Positions 1 through 11,411 are shown, numbered from the stretch's first letter. The stretch: 64,000 nt of DNA from Schizophyllum amplum (GCA_007026445.1 VDMD01000022.1:310001-374000); one strand, 5' to 3'. The notes: generated by a model from the sequence alone, not told the origin. Numbers and translations are program-made.

Positions 1-134
1 GAGGATACCATCGAAGAGCAGTAGTCCCCATTTTGTCACAAACAAAGCTATATGCATAGTACCCGCAATATCTACACACGTATACACAGTAGTGCGCGCG
101 GGAGGTACTCAAGACTGCTCAAGTTACTACTGAA

Positions 135-1763
135 CTAATCCAGCGCCATTGAGTTCTCCAGCGCCGCCACTTCATCTGCAAAATGGTCAAGGTTCATAGT
201 ATAAGTCGCCGTCTCTTCTGCGTGTGAGGTAAAAAACAGACGGTTCTTCCTGACCATCGCCGCCTCCAGCCGAGTCGCTGTTGACTCGTCTATTTTGTCC
301 GGCGTCGATCCATTCGCGCCGTATATGTGAAGTGACTCAATGCGGGTGTCCAGTCGCGATTCCATACGAGGGCCCGATTCCACCTCCATACCAGAACCCG
401 CCCGAGACTCCAGCATCTCGGCGAGTACCCCGACATCGAACCTCAGCAGCCCCCTGAGCTCGAGGCTCTTCAGCCGGGGCAGCAGAGACGCAGGGGTACC
501 ATCCGCAGCGCATGTCATGCGCCGCAGGAAAGTGTCGTCGACAGCGCACGCCGGCAGCGGGTCGCACCTGGAGAAGTCCTCCTCGAGCGTGAAGGCAGAG
601 AGGTGTGGGAGGCGCTCCAGGATCGCGACGACGTCCGCGCGCGGCATGGCGATGTTGCGCAGAGTCAAGGTGTCGAGGGGCAGGCTCGGGGTGTCGAGGG
701 ACGGGGTTGGGGCGGCGAAGCTCGTGGTCGGGGCATCCGCGCGCCCGAGCCAGGCATCGCCTGAACGCGCGAGCCAGTCATCGAAGACCTCCATCGGCCA
801 GCTCTCGTATCGGACGTGTCCTGCCGCGCCGCTGTCCGACGGCGTGCGGCTGGAGGTTGACCCGACGCCCACAAGCTCAAGGCGCGACAGCTTGGGCGTC
901 GTGTACGTCGAGAGGATATGTACGAGGATCTCGGGGTCATCCACGGTGAGCTTGGCGCTCTCCAAGTAAGGCAACGTGGTGGGTACATTCCCCTGGTCGT
1001 CGTCGTCGTCGAGGCAGATGCATACGGTCAACCGGACCAATTGCTGGCAGCGCGAGAGGGCAAAGTTGACGACGTACAGAGGCGTGAAGTCACCAACGTG
1101 TAGTTCCGTGAGTTGGGCGTAGGGGAGCACATCATCTTGGGCATTGTTGATCGGCCCCTTCCAGAAGCGCAGACGAGGCGCGTTCCGGAAGAGCTCGACC
1201 TTGATGTCGAACCATGTGCGCGGCACCTCCGCCGCTTCGAGGAGCTCGGGAACTGTATGGCACATGGTGGCGGACAGACAATGGACCAGGTAGCCGGGCA
1301 AGATGCACGTCTTCCAGCGCGGCCACGCAAGGCAGATCGTCTGCACGATGTCGCTCACTCCGACGGACGTGCGCCAGTCTTCTTCCGACTCCAGGGTGTT
1401 CTGCACGTTCACTTGCAGAGGGGCCGATCGGGAGCGGTCCAGGTAGCATTGGAGGACGGCGAGGGTGCGATTGGCAACGCGCGCACCGTATTCTGGGTCG
1501 TCGTCTTCGCCATAGCCCTTGTATTCGTATTCCCTGATTTGGATCTCGATGCGCGGGGCCCAGAGCTCGGTCTTGGCGATGGCAATGTCCCTCCAACGGC
1601 GGCAGACCCAGGTGAGGACGAGCGCGGGACAGGGATGCTGATGTGGGTACAGGTTGTCGCGCGATGGAGGAAGGATCAAGGGGATTTCTGCACATGCGTA
1701 GAGCAGAATGACCTCGAGCAGTTCAGTGGCTAACATGTCGATACATGGGCGCGGAGGTAGCAT
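135..1763 (-). CDS. F-box-like protein with leucine-rich C-terminal part
   Basis: A single uninterrupted frame of 542 residues. Near the N-terminus (about residues 10-75) it has the agaricomycete F-box-like pattern: LATELLEVILLYACAE, a proline/basic linker, then LVLTWVCRRWRDIAIAKTELW, i.e. hydrophobic helix, V-C-x-x-W-R-x-I-A, L-W. The rest is rich in leucine segments such as LPYLESAKLTV and LPLDTLTLRNIAM, as in degenerate leucine-rich repeats. By family knowledge the F-box would dock to Skp1 in an SCF ubiquitin ligase and the repeats would choose the substrate; the substrate is unknown. A second in-frame Met ten codons in (1736) lies right at the F-box and could be the true start. The gene has no intron, as is common in this lineage-expanded family. 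It is divergent from COA6. Confidence 0.85.
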   Translation of the reverse strand: MLPPRPCIDMLATELLEVILLYACAEIPLILPPSRDNLYPHQHPCPALVLTWVCRRWRDIAIAKTELWAPRIEIQIREYEYKGYGEDDDPEYGARVANRTLAVLQCYLDRSRSAPLQVNVQNTLESEEDWRTSVGVSDIVQTICLAWPRWKTCILPGYLVHCLSATMCHTVPELLEAAEVPRTWFDIKVELFRNAPRLRFWKGPINNAQDDVLPYAQLTELHVGDFTPLYVVNFALSRCQQLVRLTVCICLDDDDDQGNVPTTLPYLESAKLTVDDPEILVHILSTYTTPKLSRLELVGVGSTSSRTPSDSGAAGHVRYESWPMEVFDDWLARSGDAWLGRADAPTTSFAAPTPSLDTPSLPLDTLTLRNIAMPRADVVAILERLPHLSAFTLEEDFSRCDPLPACAVDDTFLRRMTCAADGTPASLLPRLKSLELRGLLRFDVGVLAEMLESRAGSGMEVESGPRMESRLDTRIESLHIYGANGSTPDKIDESTATRLEAAMVRKNRLFFTSHAEETATYTMNLDHFADEVAALENSMALD

Positions 1764-2149
1764 GTTGTGGCGTTTAGTTTCGCCTCCCTGATGAATATGA
1801 ACATGAGCACTGTAAGTTTGCAGTGAGTGGAATTGGTGCGGCGCACCTGGTCAACGTTCATAGCCAGAGCTATCAGTTGAGATCTCTGGTCAGATTTATG
1901 ACCGCACGGCAAGGGCGAAGAGACGACGCAAAGTACTTATTGGCGCAAGAAGAGAGGCTCGCGTCTCGACGACGAGCACGCCGCGTCGCCCTGAGCACGG
2001 TGGCGTGATGAATGGCCGGTTTCCGGACCGCTACGGCACGGTGTTCCGATGAACGGCGCCGCCGCCAACGAGCGGCCCAACGTTGTCGTCGTCCTTGACC
2101 TTGACCCCGACCACATATTCCTCACCAGTCTTCCTTCTCTTGGCCTATT
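1764..2149. other. Divergent intergenic region, F-box gene / COA6
   Basis: 386 bp between two divergent starts, so it should hold both promoters. No clear TATA box or repeat was seen. Short frames here do not look coding. Confidence 0.5.
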
Positions 2150-2491
2150 ATGTGGCCATTCACGAGCTCCAAACCCGCCGAAGAGGCGAAACCAACGGCT
2201 ATGACGCGCGAAGATCGGCAGAAATGCTGGGACTCGCGGGATGCATACTTCGCCTGTCTGGACAAAGTCAAGGTGGTCAAGGCGGGCGATGAGGGCGACC
2301 AATGCAAGGCGGAGAACACATTATATGAGAAGAACTGCGCCCGGAGCTGGGTGCGTCGCCCAGCTTGACGCCAGCCAACTATATCTGACCCACGCCTGCA
2401 GATAGATTACTTCAATCAGCGCCGTGTAATCGCGGAGGCCCAGAAGGAGAGACTCGCGCAGGCAAACAACCAGTTCCAGAAACCCAAGTAG
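2150..2491 (+). CDS. COA6: Cytochrome c oxidase assembly factor 6 (COA6-like)
   Basis: Two exons, 2150-2350 and 2402-2491, joined over a 51-bp GT-AG intron, give 96 residues. The protein has the COA6 twin-cysteine layout: CWDSRDAYFAC is CX9C and CKAENTLYEKNC is CX10C, followed by SWIDYFNQRRV, the usual W-x-x-Y-F-x-x-R-R-V tail, and a basic/Gln-rich end. By family knowledge COA6 acts in the mitochondrial intermembrane space and helps deliver copper to the CuA site of Cox2. There is no classical presequence, as expected for a Mia40-imported CHCH-type protein. The CX9C-CX10C spacing separates it from Cox12/COX6B, which it otherwise resembles. Confidence 0.9.
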
Positions 2492-3184
2492 CTCTTGACA
2501 CCCGCGCTGTGAGAGCCTCGCGTCCGGAGCCAGGTTCCCCGGCATGATGACGGGCGCGTATCCCTCGGCAGCGCATGTTTGATTGCGACCGGCTATCCGA
2601 ATGGTGCGTACCGGTTAGGATAAACCGGCAAGGGGAAGTCAGTAGCCGATAACTAGTCCGCCAGGCAACTTGAACGCGCAGAGAACCATGTCCGTAGAGC
2701 ACCTATAGCGTAGGCTCGACAGCGACTGTATTCGACTCCCCCCTCACCATGACTTCGCATCGCAAGGGCGCCCGCAACGATTGACGGCGGCGCATCAAAA
2801 TCGCAGAATCACGTTTCGCAGGACGGTACGTAGGCGATCGACGCGCATCCTCGGTCTGGGGCGGCAGGAGCCCGCAGCGCCAACTGAAGTCTGAGGCGGC
2901 AAAATCTTCCGCCCCTCCGATACGCAGCGATACGCATGCAGCAACGCAATGCGGCGCCAGGGCTTGCGCGTGAGGACGGCGCCCCTTGTGGCTACGGTGG
3001 GCAGACCTCCGGAGGTCATGACAAATGACAATCCTCCGTATATCGCACGCGGCATGCCAGTCCACATGCGCCGCGACGCGCCGTATATAACATACGCGTC
3101 GCGGTGAACGCAGAACATTCCTATTCCCCCCCCTCTCCCACCCATACGATCCTTGCGTTTCCTTCCCCCCATTCATCCGTTAAC
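2492..3184. other. Intergenic, promoter side of P450 copy 1
   Basis: About 690 bp between the COA6 stop and the P450 start. Apart from the TATA box at 3084 and a C/T-rich leader near 3120-3180 nothing is recognisable. Two long antisense frames (up to 157 codons) cover the core promoter and look accidental. Confidence 0.5.
3084..3090 (+). promoter_or_regulatory. TATA box of P450 copy 1
   Basis: TATATAA about 95 bp before the ATG at 3185, followed by a pyrimidine-rich stretch typical of fungal transcription starts. Confidence 0.6.
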
Positions 3185-5318
3185 ATGGCTATCCCTCCCG
3201 GTCTTGTCTTCATTGTCAAATCTCTGCCCTATGTTCTCTATCCGTTCGCGGTAGCGTACGGCGCGATGCACGCGCTCGCTCCGAATGCGCCCCCGGCGGC
3301 TGTCGCTGCTGCACTCCTCCTCTCTCACCCGGTCTTCTGGATCGTTGAAGATGCCTACAAGGAATGGCAAATCAAGCGCACGGCTGCTTCGATGGGCGCT
3401 GAAGTCGCACCGAAGTTCCGCAGTGCCCTCCCGATGGGTCTCAGCCACATGCTGTCTATGCGTAAGCATTCTCACAGCGGCGAGCCTTGTGAGTGGCGCG
3501 AACACTTTACGCGAGTGTGAGGCTAACCTTTTGTCTCTAGCCACGGTGACGGAGAAGTGGGTCCAGCAGATGGGCACCAATGTGTTCCAAGCGAACATGT
3601 TGGGCGATAGACGGGTACGTTAGAGACGCTTTGAGTCGTCGTGCTCTACTAATCAGTTTGCGCAGATCGTCACCCTCGAGCCCGATCACGTCAAGGCTAT
3701 CCTTGCAACCAAGTTCGACGACTTCGACAAGGGCCCCTACACCCAGGACATGCTCAACTCCCTCCTTGGCACTGGCGTCTTCAACGCGGACGGCGAGATG
3801 TGGAAGTTCCACCGCAGCATCACCCGCCCTTTCTTCTCGAAGGATAAGATCGCGCACTTCGACATCTTCGACCGTCACGCGGACGACCTCCTGCGCAAGG
3901 TCAAGGCGCGCCTCGCGGAGGGTTTCCCCATCGACTTCCAGGACATGGTCGCGAGGTTCACGCTCGATTCCGCGACCGAGTTCTTGTTCGGGTACGATAT
4001 CAACTCGTCGGGCGCGGGGCTGCCGTATCCCGATAGCACGAAGGAGAGGAATACGGAGACGTTCACGAAGCACCCGTCGAACACATTTGTGAAGGCATTT
4101 GCGGAGGGGCAGGAGCTCGCGGTCAGCCGCTTCCGGTCTGGGTCGGCATGGCGCGCGGTTGAGTTCTGGTCGGATATCGTCCAGCCACGGAGGTGCGATT
4201 CATGCGCGACTTACGGTATGAACGCCAAGCTGATTCCTTTGCAGAGAGGTCGTGGACAACTACGTGGACAGAATCCTTGCGGACCCCGAGTTTCAGAAGG
4301 CAGCGCAGTCGACGGAGCCCGGCAAGGCGTCCGAGAGCGCCTCGCTGCTCCACCACCTCGTCACCTACACGAAGGGTACGTCGGGTTTTACTGGTTTTGG
4401 GATTTCTTGTACTCATTCTCCTGCTCGCAGACCCGAAGGTGCTGAAGGACGAAATCATCAACCTCCTGGTCGCCGGGCGCGACACGACCATGGGCACGCT
4501 CTCTTTCGGCGTGTACAAGCTGGCGGCGTACCCAGAAATTGCGCAGCGCCTTCGCGATGAGGTGCTCGAGGTCGTCGGCCCCACACGCCGTCCCTCGTAC
4601 GAGGATGTGCGCGAGATGAAGTACATGCGCGCCTTCATCAACGGTAGGCATTGATCCCTCGTCGAGTCAAGAGCAATGGCTGACAGTACTCGTGCAGAGG
4701 TTCTCCGTCTCTACCCAGTTGTGCCCAACAACAGTCGCACGTCCAACAAGGATACCACGCTCCCGTACAAGGACAAGGACCGCAAGGCCATCTTCGTGCC
4801 CAAGGGCACCCGCTGCTCCTACAACTCGTACCTTATTCACCGGCGGACGGACCTATGGGGCCCGGATGGTGCGCTGTCGTCTCTCTGTGACCCCTCTGTC
4901 GCGACATACTCACACTTTTCTGCAGCGCTCAAGTTCGACCCGGACCGCTTCCTCGACGAGCGCAACGCCAAGTACCTCGTACACAACCCATACATCTTCA
5001 TCCCCTTCAACGCCGGCCCGCGCATCTGCCTCGGGCAGCAGTTCGCGTACAACGAGATGTCGTTCTTCCTCGTGCGCCTGCTGCAGAACTTCTCCACGTT
5101 CACGCTGGCGGGGGACGCGCAGCCCGCTGAGTCGCTGCGGCCCGAGGGCGCGAAGGCGCCGGAGAACGCGGAGAAGGAGACGTTGATGTTCACGTCGCAT
5201 TTGACGATGTCGGTGAAGGTGAGTTACGGGTCTTGTGCTGAGGACAGGCGATGGCTGACAGTATACGCAGGACGGTCTGTGGGTGAACATGACGGAGGCG
5301 CCGGCTGTGGCAGCATAA
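3185..5318 (+). CDS. CYP63-like cytochrome P450 monooxygenase, copy 1
   Basis: Eight exons (3185-3488, 3541-3614, 3666-4192, 4245-4375, 4431-4643, 4698-4868, 4926-5218, 5271-5318) join in frame to 586 residues. The N-terminus has a membrane anchor ([20 protein letters not shown]) and a second hydrophobic stretch. P450 signatures appear in order: I-helix VAGRDTT, K-helix EVLR (ExxR), the PDRF segment, and the heme loop [10 protein letters not shown] with its cysteine ligand. The N-terminal pattern ([17 protein letters not shown]) and overall length match the CYP63 family of white-rot fungi, ER-bound enzymes linked to oxidation of alkanes, alkylphenols and polycyclic aromatics. The substrate here is inferred from family only. 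It has far fewer introns than the other three copies in the window. Confidence 0.92.
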
Positions 5319-6228
5319 GCTGCTCAGGTGCATCGCACAGTGTATAGGCAATGTGTTGTGATATAATGCGGCTCGAATGGGTGTCCGTGTTGCACAGATT
5401 TATGAGTCCTCCTACTTAGCTATTTATACGCGCTATAGCACCCTGGTTGTGTACACCTACGTAGACACTATCATACGGATCGGCTAGGATACGTCCTACA
5501 GAATAATGTACATAGACCTGTCCTATCTACCCCAATGGATTGTGAATGTTCCACGCGAGGCTTCCTGCAATTCTAATGAGTACACGCTAAGCTTCCCGAC
5601 ATCGGGTGGAGTTGCGAACGACTCCGAGAGCTGAGCGCACAGGGGAAGAAAAGTTCAACACCCGTTTTACACGTGACCGTGTAAACAACCAAATATACAC
5701 AAAGCCTCAGAGTGGCTCCAGGCACCTCCGTCAATAAGTACGACTGCCATGTGTGCCGTCCCGCCCACTGGCGCCCAGGGCATGACAAGCCGCTCTTTGG
5801 CATTTACTGGACGACCATCTCAGTCCATCTCTCGCTGTATTCAGCCTCTCAAACAACCGGCAGACGCAACGGGCGCGGATAACGTTTGTCCTATTTATCC
5901 AGCGTAGGATCGTTGCCTGCGCTTTGCATGCGGACGCACGCCTGTGGACGAAAGGAAGGAAGGATGACCCGCGGGCGTCATGAGATCGACCGCATCAGCC
6001 TCAGTCGAACACCCCTCACCCTCCTCAACACATTCAATCTCATCCGGCCCTGCGGGCGTTGCTTCGCTCGGCCAGCGCACCGGGATCCGAGTCCCTGCCG
6101 GCTGACGGTGTATACATGGGATAGATGATCCTTAACGTTATCTTGCTAGAGGGCGCTGCTATAAAGGTCGCCCTGTAGGGGAATGGCTTCACTGTCCTTC
6201 TTCTTCGTCACTCTTCGACTTCAACTAC
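5319..6228. other. Intergenic, P450 copy 1 to GH71
   Basis: About 910 bp holding the P450 3' end and the GH71 promoter. Short frames on both strands lack codon bias or family resemblance. No repeat was seen. Confidence 0.5.
6160..6165 (+). promoter_or_regulatory. TATA box of GH71 gene
   Basis: TATAAA, 69 bp before the ATG at 6229. The GH71 pseudogene at 31.6 kb has TATCAAGG at the matching place. Confidence 0.6.
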
Positions 6229-7841
6229 ATGGCTAGGCTACTGGGTCTTGCGTTGGCAAGTTTGCTGCCGTTCGCGGCGCGCATCGTGTCTGCGGCGACG
6301 GTTCTGGCGCATTTTATGGTGGGTTTACACACTCTTCAATTCACTGGCTTGCGAAGCTGATGCTTGGCCAGGCGCAAGAGTCGTATTCCTACTCCCAGGC
6401 TGACTGGGCTGCAGACATAGCCTCTGCGCAGTCCATCGGCATCGAGGGTTTCGGTAAGCGAGCATTACATAACATTTACTTGGTCTTGGATCTCACCACC
6501 CGGCCAGCCCTCAACGTCGCCCTTGCTGACTACGAGGTGGACCGCATCGTGCAGGCCTACGCCGCAGCCGAGACCGCGGGCTTCAAGCTCATGTACTCGT
6601 TCGATTTCGCTGGCGGTTCGTGGTCGCAGGACCAGGTCGTCTCGCTCGTCGGCGCACACGCGTCCTCGTCAGCGACGCTGCGGTGGAACGACAAGGTGCT
6701 CGTGTCGACGTACAGCGGCGAGAGCAACGGGGACGCGTTTTACGCGGGCGTGAAGAGCTCGCTCGCCAACCAGGGCATCCAGATCTCGTGGGCGCCGGCG
6801 TTTGTGGGCTACCGCGACACGGGGAGCGCGAACTCGGTGATGTCGAGCTTCCCGAGCATCGACGGGTTCTTCAACTGGTGGTCGTGGTGAGTGCAGTGGA
6901 GGGGAAATGGTGGGTTGATGGCCGGCTGACTCGTGAGGCAGGCCGAACGATGTGAATGAGCTGTTGACGACGGATATCGACCATGCGTTCCAGTCAGCTG
7001 TCAAGTCCGCGAATCGCGGCGGCCCGTACATCATGTGTACGTCCTGTCCACTACTCGAGATGGCGTCCGGTCATTGACCATATTCTTCTCCTCAGCTGTT
7101 TCTCCCTGGCAATTCAAGGATCTCAACGGCGATGGCTGGGTTCAGCAGAGCGACACGCTATGGAACTACCGCTGGAAGCAGGTCATCGACGATGTTCAGC
7201 CCGACATCGTCGAGATCGTCACCTGGAACGACTACGGCGAATCGCACTACATCTGCGGTATGCTTTTAGCAGGCCTGCACATACGAGATACTGATAACAC
7301 ATTCAAGACGTCAACACCAAGGTTGACATGGGCGATGCGATCAACTACGTCTCTGGCCTCAGCCACGCCGCCTGGCGCACGGTGGCGCAGTACTACATCT
7401 CCTGGTACAAGAACGGCAGCAAGCCCGTCCTGACCGTACGCATGTTCTGAGCTTCTGATGCTCCTACCTTGCTCACACATTGCGCAGGAGGACACAGTCG
7501 TCTATTGGTACCGCACGCACCCCAAGGGCGTTTCCTGCTCCGGCGGCACGCCCCCGCGCATGTCGACCTACCCCGAGGACGCCATCTTCGCGCTTGCCAT
7601 GCTCGCCGACTCGACGCCCCAGGCGACCATCACTCTCGACGTCGGCTCGAACCACGCCGAGTTCATCGCGGGTGGCGGGAACCTCACCATGGGGCAGGTG
7701 GCGTTCCCGAGCGAGGACGGGCAGACGCCGTGGTTCAAGATCGTGAAGAACGGCGCGACGTCGAAGGAGGGCTCGGGCAACCACGACATCAAGAACAGCT
7801 GTTCGTACTACAACTTCAACCCGACCGTGGGTCAACTGTAG
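6229..7841 (+). CDS. Secreted GH71 alpha-1,3-glucanase (mutanase-like)
   Basis: Seven exons (6229-6318, 6372-6453, 6508-6886, 6942-7036, 7096-7257, 7308-7435, 7488-7841) join to 429 residues. The first exon codes for a signal peptide (LLGLALASLLPFAARIVSAA) ending at TVLAHFM, the typical opening strand of GH71. Further GH71-like blocks are SYSQADWAADIASAQSIGIEGF, FKLMYSFDFAGGSW, NWWSWPNDV and EIVTWNDYGESHYI, the last carrying acidic residues in the region where the family active site lies. The C-terminal ~150 residues form a beta-rich extension (VYWYRTHPKG onward) seen in longer GH71 enzymes. It should cleave alpha-1,3-glucan outside the cell, in its own or another fungus's wall. No carbohydrate-binding module was recognised. 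Confidence 0.9.
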
Positions 7842-8345
7842 GGCTGAAAAGCTATGAGAGACTTGTGTTATGTGTTATTTATGGGAGGGGATATGGTACT
7901 TATAACAAAACTGGGCATGCTGTAGGAATTGTGTGATTTATATGCCCGCTTCCCAATCAATGTGTGCTCACGAAGAAGAACGATGACTTCGCAGAGGAAT
8001 ACAACGACCATGTTTGTTTGTTCGTCTTGTTTGTCTGCTCTTGATGGCCGCTCATCGCGTTCATCTTGCGACCACCATCTGCTACATTATCTTCCCTCCA
8101 CTCGCGAAGCACCTGCATCCCTTCGTTGTCGAACTATGAGCTGGCGGCCGTCGAGAATGTCTTTCCCGACGACGTTCAAGCCGTTTGCGCCGGCCTTCAC
8201 TTGGGCGCCTATCCATCCTTTGGCTGCCCCTCGTCTTGCTCACGCAACTGTGTCCGACTCTCGTGCCATTTCCAATGGAAGTTTGCATATATAAAGGATA
8301 CCGGGGGTCTCCTGAACACCCAAAGCTGCCCTTTACCCGCTTAGT
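7842..8345. other. Intergenic, promoter of alpha/beta hydrolase 1
   Basis: About 500 bp. It contains a T/G-rich TTTGTTTGTTCG tract near 8010-8040 that recurs upstream of the second hydrolase (about 9640-9665), so the tandem duplication probably included promoter sequence. Confidence 0.5.
8288..8295 (+). promoter_or_regulatory. TATA box of alpha/beta hydrolase 1
   Basis: TATATAAA, 58 bp before the ATG at 8346. The matching site of the downstream paralogue reads GCATAAATG. Confidence 0.6.
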
Positions 8346-9543
8346 ATGTCCACCGAACGAACAATATCCACCGCGCTTGGAACTAGCTTTCGGGCCCTCG
8401 ACACCGGCGCCCCCACGCGAGCAGACTACCTGACACTCGTATTCCTTCATGGCTGGGGGATACCTTCCACTGGTGCGCTCCCCTACCCCCGACCCCGATC
8501 GATGTCGCTGACCGGCGTTGCAGGCATAACGTCTCGCATTGCGGCACTCGCGCCTGCGGAGGGTGTACGTTTCATAGGCGTTAACCGCCGCGGGTATCTC
8601 GGCTCTTCTACCTACAGTATCGAAGAGGCGCGCGTCCTGAAGGGCGGCACGCCTGAAGAGCGCGCGGCGGCGTATCGCGACGAGGGCCTGCAGTACGCGC
8701 ACCTGCTCGACACGCTCGCGCAGGATGGCACCATTGGCGAGGGCGGCGTCGCGCTCATTGCGTGGTCAGCTGCGAATGCGCATCTCAACGCAATCATCGC
8801 TTGTGTGCACGACTTGCCAGGACCTATCAGGGCTCGCCTCAGCCAGCGCATGAAGGCGTTCATCTACTTTGGTGCGCTTCCTTGATTCGTCTTCGCCACA
8901 CACCATCTCACCTCGCCTCTCCGTCTTACAGAGGCGGTTCCTCCGGTCATGGGCATGCGCTCGCCGTCCGGCCTGTATCAACCCATCCTCGACGAGTCCG
9001 TCCCCCACGAGGTCCGCGCGAAGAACAGCCAGGCCTGGTTCGCGTCCTACTTCGCGCACGATCTCGCTGCGCGCGACGTCAGCAGGCTTGAGACGCGCAC
9101 TATCGACCATACACGGCCGGCCACGGATGCGCTAGAAGGCTTCTACGAGAAGTACTCAGACCCCGCAGGTGCTCTGCCGGGCGACGAAGCGATGTTCGTC
9201 CCGGATGTCCTGCCGCAAATTAGAGCTGCGCGCGATGCGGCGCTGTTCGATGATAGCATCCGGGAGGCATGGAATAGGCCCAAGGTCGCGTATCTGTGGG
9301 CGGAATCCAGCGTGTGGGTTGCAGTTTGGGCGGCCTGGGCGCTGGAGGACGAGCACAGGGCTCTCGATGCTGAGCTCAAGGCGAGAGGCAGTAGCGTTCC
9401 GCTACTGACCTTCAGGACAGTCAAGGGTAGTAATCACTATGTGAGTTGGACTCTTCGTCCCACCTCATCATACTCACGTCGATCAGGCCCTCTTCGACCA
9501 CCCCAAGGAGACGTTGCAAGCCTTTCTCGAATGCGCCCAGTGA
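8346..9543 (+). CDS. Alpha/beta hydrolase, tandem copy 1
   Basis: Four exons (8346-8472, 8524-8871, 8932-9440, 9487-9543) give 346 residues. The fold is recognised by LVFLHGWG (HG oxyanion region), VNRRGYLGSS after strand 4, a nucleophile elbow IAWSAANAH, and a late GSNHY that would supply the catalytic histidine, followed by FDHPKETLQAF. The elbow is unusual: AWSAA instead of G-x-S-x-G, with alanines at both glycine positions. There is no signal peptide, so it is probably intracellular. The substrate is unknown; esterase, epoxide hydrolase-like or other activities are all possible. It is 355 bp upstream of a close paralogue on the same strand with identical intron positions. Confidence 0.85.
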
Positions 9544-9897
9544 TGTGCTTGACGAGACGAGTGCGTAGGTATGTTCGGGTCGGTAACTTCGTAAATGCAG
9601 TGATACTGGCCCCTAACAATCCATGCGTCGATCGATGCGTGTTATTTGTTTGTTCGCTTTGTTTGTCCATTTTGCGCCGCATGGTCTGTCCCCGTCAGCC
9701 AACTTCCTACCTTTCCCTTTCCTCGCGCAGCATCCGGAGGCTACTGCAAGTTTCTCTCTGCGGTCATCGATAATGTCTTTATTTACTGTCTTGGTCGTAT
9801 TCTTTGGAGTCACCATGACTCATGGACTGTCTTCATCCCTGCGCATAAATGAGGGATAGTGCGACTGCCGTGCCATACTTTTTATCCTGCTGCACCT
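9544..9897. other. Intergenic, promoter of alpha/beta hydrolase 2
   Basis: About 350 bp between the two hydrolases. The T/G-rich tract near 9640-9665 resembles that upstream of copy 1. No canonical TATA box; a GCATAAATG element sits at the expected place near 9843. Confidence 0.5.
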
Positions 9898-11073
9898 ATG
9901 CCCACTGAGAGATCGATCACCACATCCCGCGGAACCAGCTTCCGCGTTCTCGACTCCGGTGCCCCAACTCAGGCAGACTATCTGACACTCGTCTTCCTGC
10001 ATGGCTGGGGCCTACCATCCGTCCGTGAGTCGTCGCCCCCCCTCTCCTTCGCTTGCTGTTGGATGCTGATAATTACAGGCATAACTGAGCGCATCGCGGC
10101 GCTTGCTCCTGCGGAAGGCGCGCGCTTCATAGGTGTCAACCGTCGCGGGTACTTTGGCTCCTCGCCCTACACCCCCGAGGAGGCGTGCGTGCTGGAGGGC
10201 GGGACGCCGGAGGAGCGCGCGGGCGCTTACAGGGACGAGGGTCTGCAATACGTCTACCTGCTCGACGCGCTCGTGCAGGACGGAACCGTTGGCGAGGGCG
10301 GCGTCGCGCTCATCGGGTGGTCAGTTGCCAACGCACACCTCAATGCCACTATTGCCGCTGTGCATGACTTGCCAGGGCCCGTCAGAGATCGCCTCAGTCA
10401 GTGCGTGAAGGCCTTTATCTACTTCGGTGTGCCGCCTTGCTCCGTCAACGCCCTCTATCCTGATCTGACTGTACCGTACCGCAGAGGCGTCCCCTCCACT
10501 CATGGGCATACCCTTACTGTCAGGTCTGTACATGCCGATCCAGGACGAATCGGTTCCCCTCGAGACCCGAGAGAAGAACAGCAAGGCGTGGTACGCGTCC
10601 TACTTCACGCACAATCTGGCCGCCCGCGACGTTTGCAAGTTGGAGACACGCAACGCCGACCCCACGCGGCCGGCCTCGGACTCAGTCGAGGCCTTCGATG
10701 AGAAGTACTTGGATCTCCCTGGTGCCCTACCAGGCGATCAGGCCATGTTTGCTCCAGAACTTCTGCCGCACATCAAGGCTGCGTGCGACGCAGCCCTTTT
10801 CGATGAAAGTGTCCGAGAGGCCTGGGGCCGGCCAAAGGTGGTGTATATGTGGGGAGAGTCCAGCGTGTGGACCGCGATTTGCACAGCGTGGAAGCTCGAG
10901 GGCGAGTACAAGAAACGCGTTGGCGCCCCTGAGATGACGTTCAAGAGGCTGGAACAGAGCAATCACTATGTGAGTTTGACACTCTCCTTCCTCAATGTCA
11001 TATTTACGTCGGTCAGGCCATCCTCGACCGTCCTGAGGAGACATTGAGAGCTTTTCTTGACAGCGCCCGATGA
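9898..11073 (+). CDS. Alpha/beta hydrolase, tandem copy 2
   Basis: Four exons (9898-10024, 10079-10426, 10485-10969, 11017-11073) give 338 residues. Exons 1, 2 and 4 have exactly the lengths of copy 1 (127, 348, 57 nt), while exon 3 is 24 nt shorter, removing 8 residues. Shared blocks include TSFRVLDSGAP, LVFLHGWGLPS, FIGVNRRGYFGSSPY and a terminal SNHY then AILDRPEETLRAF. The nucleophile elbow is IGWSVANAH, so the first glycine is present and only the last is alanine. No signal peptide. The two copies probably arose by local duplication and the different elbow residues suggest functional divergence. It is convergent with PDS5. Confidence 0.85.
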
Positions 11074-11411
11074 TGTATAGCAGACGACAGATGTGCAGGC
11101 AACAGTGGAAAGCCGAGGACGGTCCCCAATCGTTTTACCAGACAGATCCATGAGATTCCAAGAAAATAACAGACAGAAAGAACATGATAGACAGACTGTG
11201 TGTTCGATGTTCGATGCGGGCGTGCGATGGACGAGTCTAACAGCAGAGAAGCAACTACAGCATGACCAGACGATAAAGTACACAAAGCACGACATAAATC
11301 GGATAAAAATGGCGATGGATCTTGATAAAACTGGCAGTGGGACTCAGCAAGAAACAATAAGATAGGCGCAGCGATGAAAAGAGGTGTAAGTAAGCGTTGA
11401 CAGATTCAGCA
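11074..11411. other. Convergent 3' region, hydrolase 2 / PDS5
   Basis: About 340 bp between two gene ends. It is AT-richer than its surroundings, as expected for 3' UTRs. No feature was identified. Confidence 0.5.

Noticed and set aside
340..969. 209-codon plus-strand frame and other long frames over the F-box gene
   Set aside because: They are antisense to a recognisable F-box protein and are serine/arginine-rich, as expected from GC-rich antisense codons.
2703..3176. 157-codon minus-strand frame upstream of P450 copy 1
   Set aside because: It covers the TATA box and leader of the P450 and shows no domain.
3185..11073. A biosynthetic gene cluster formed by P450, GH71 and hydrolases
   Set aside because: No backbone enzyme (terpene cyclase, PKS or NRPS) is present, and the neighbours are better explained as independent genes.
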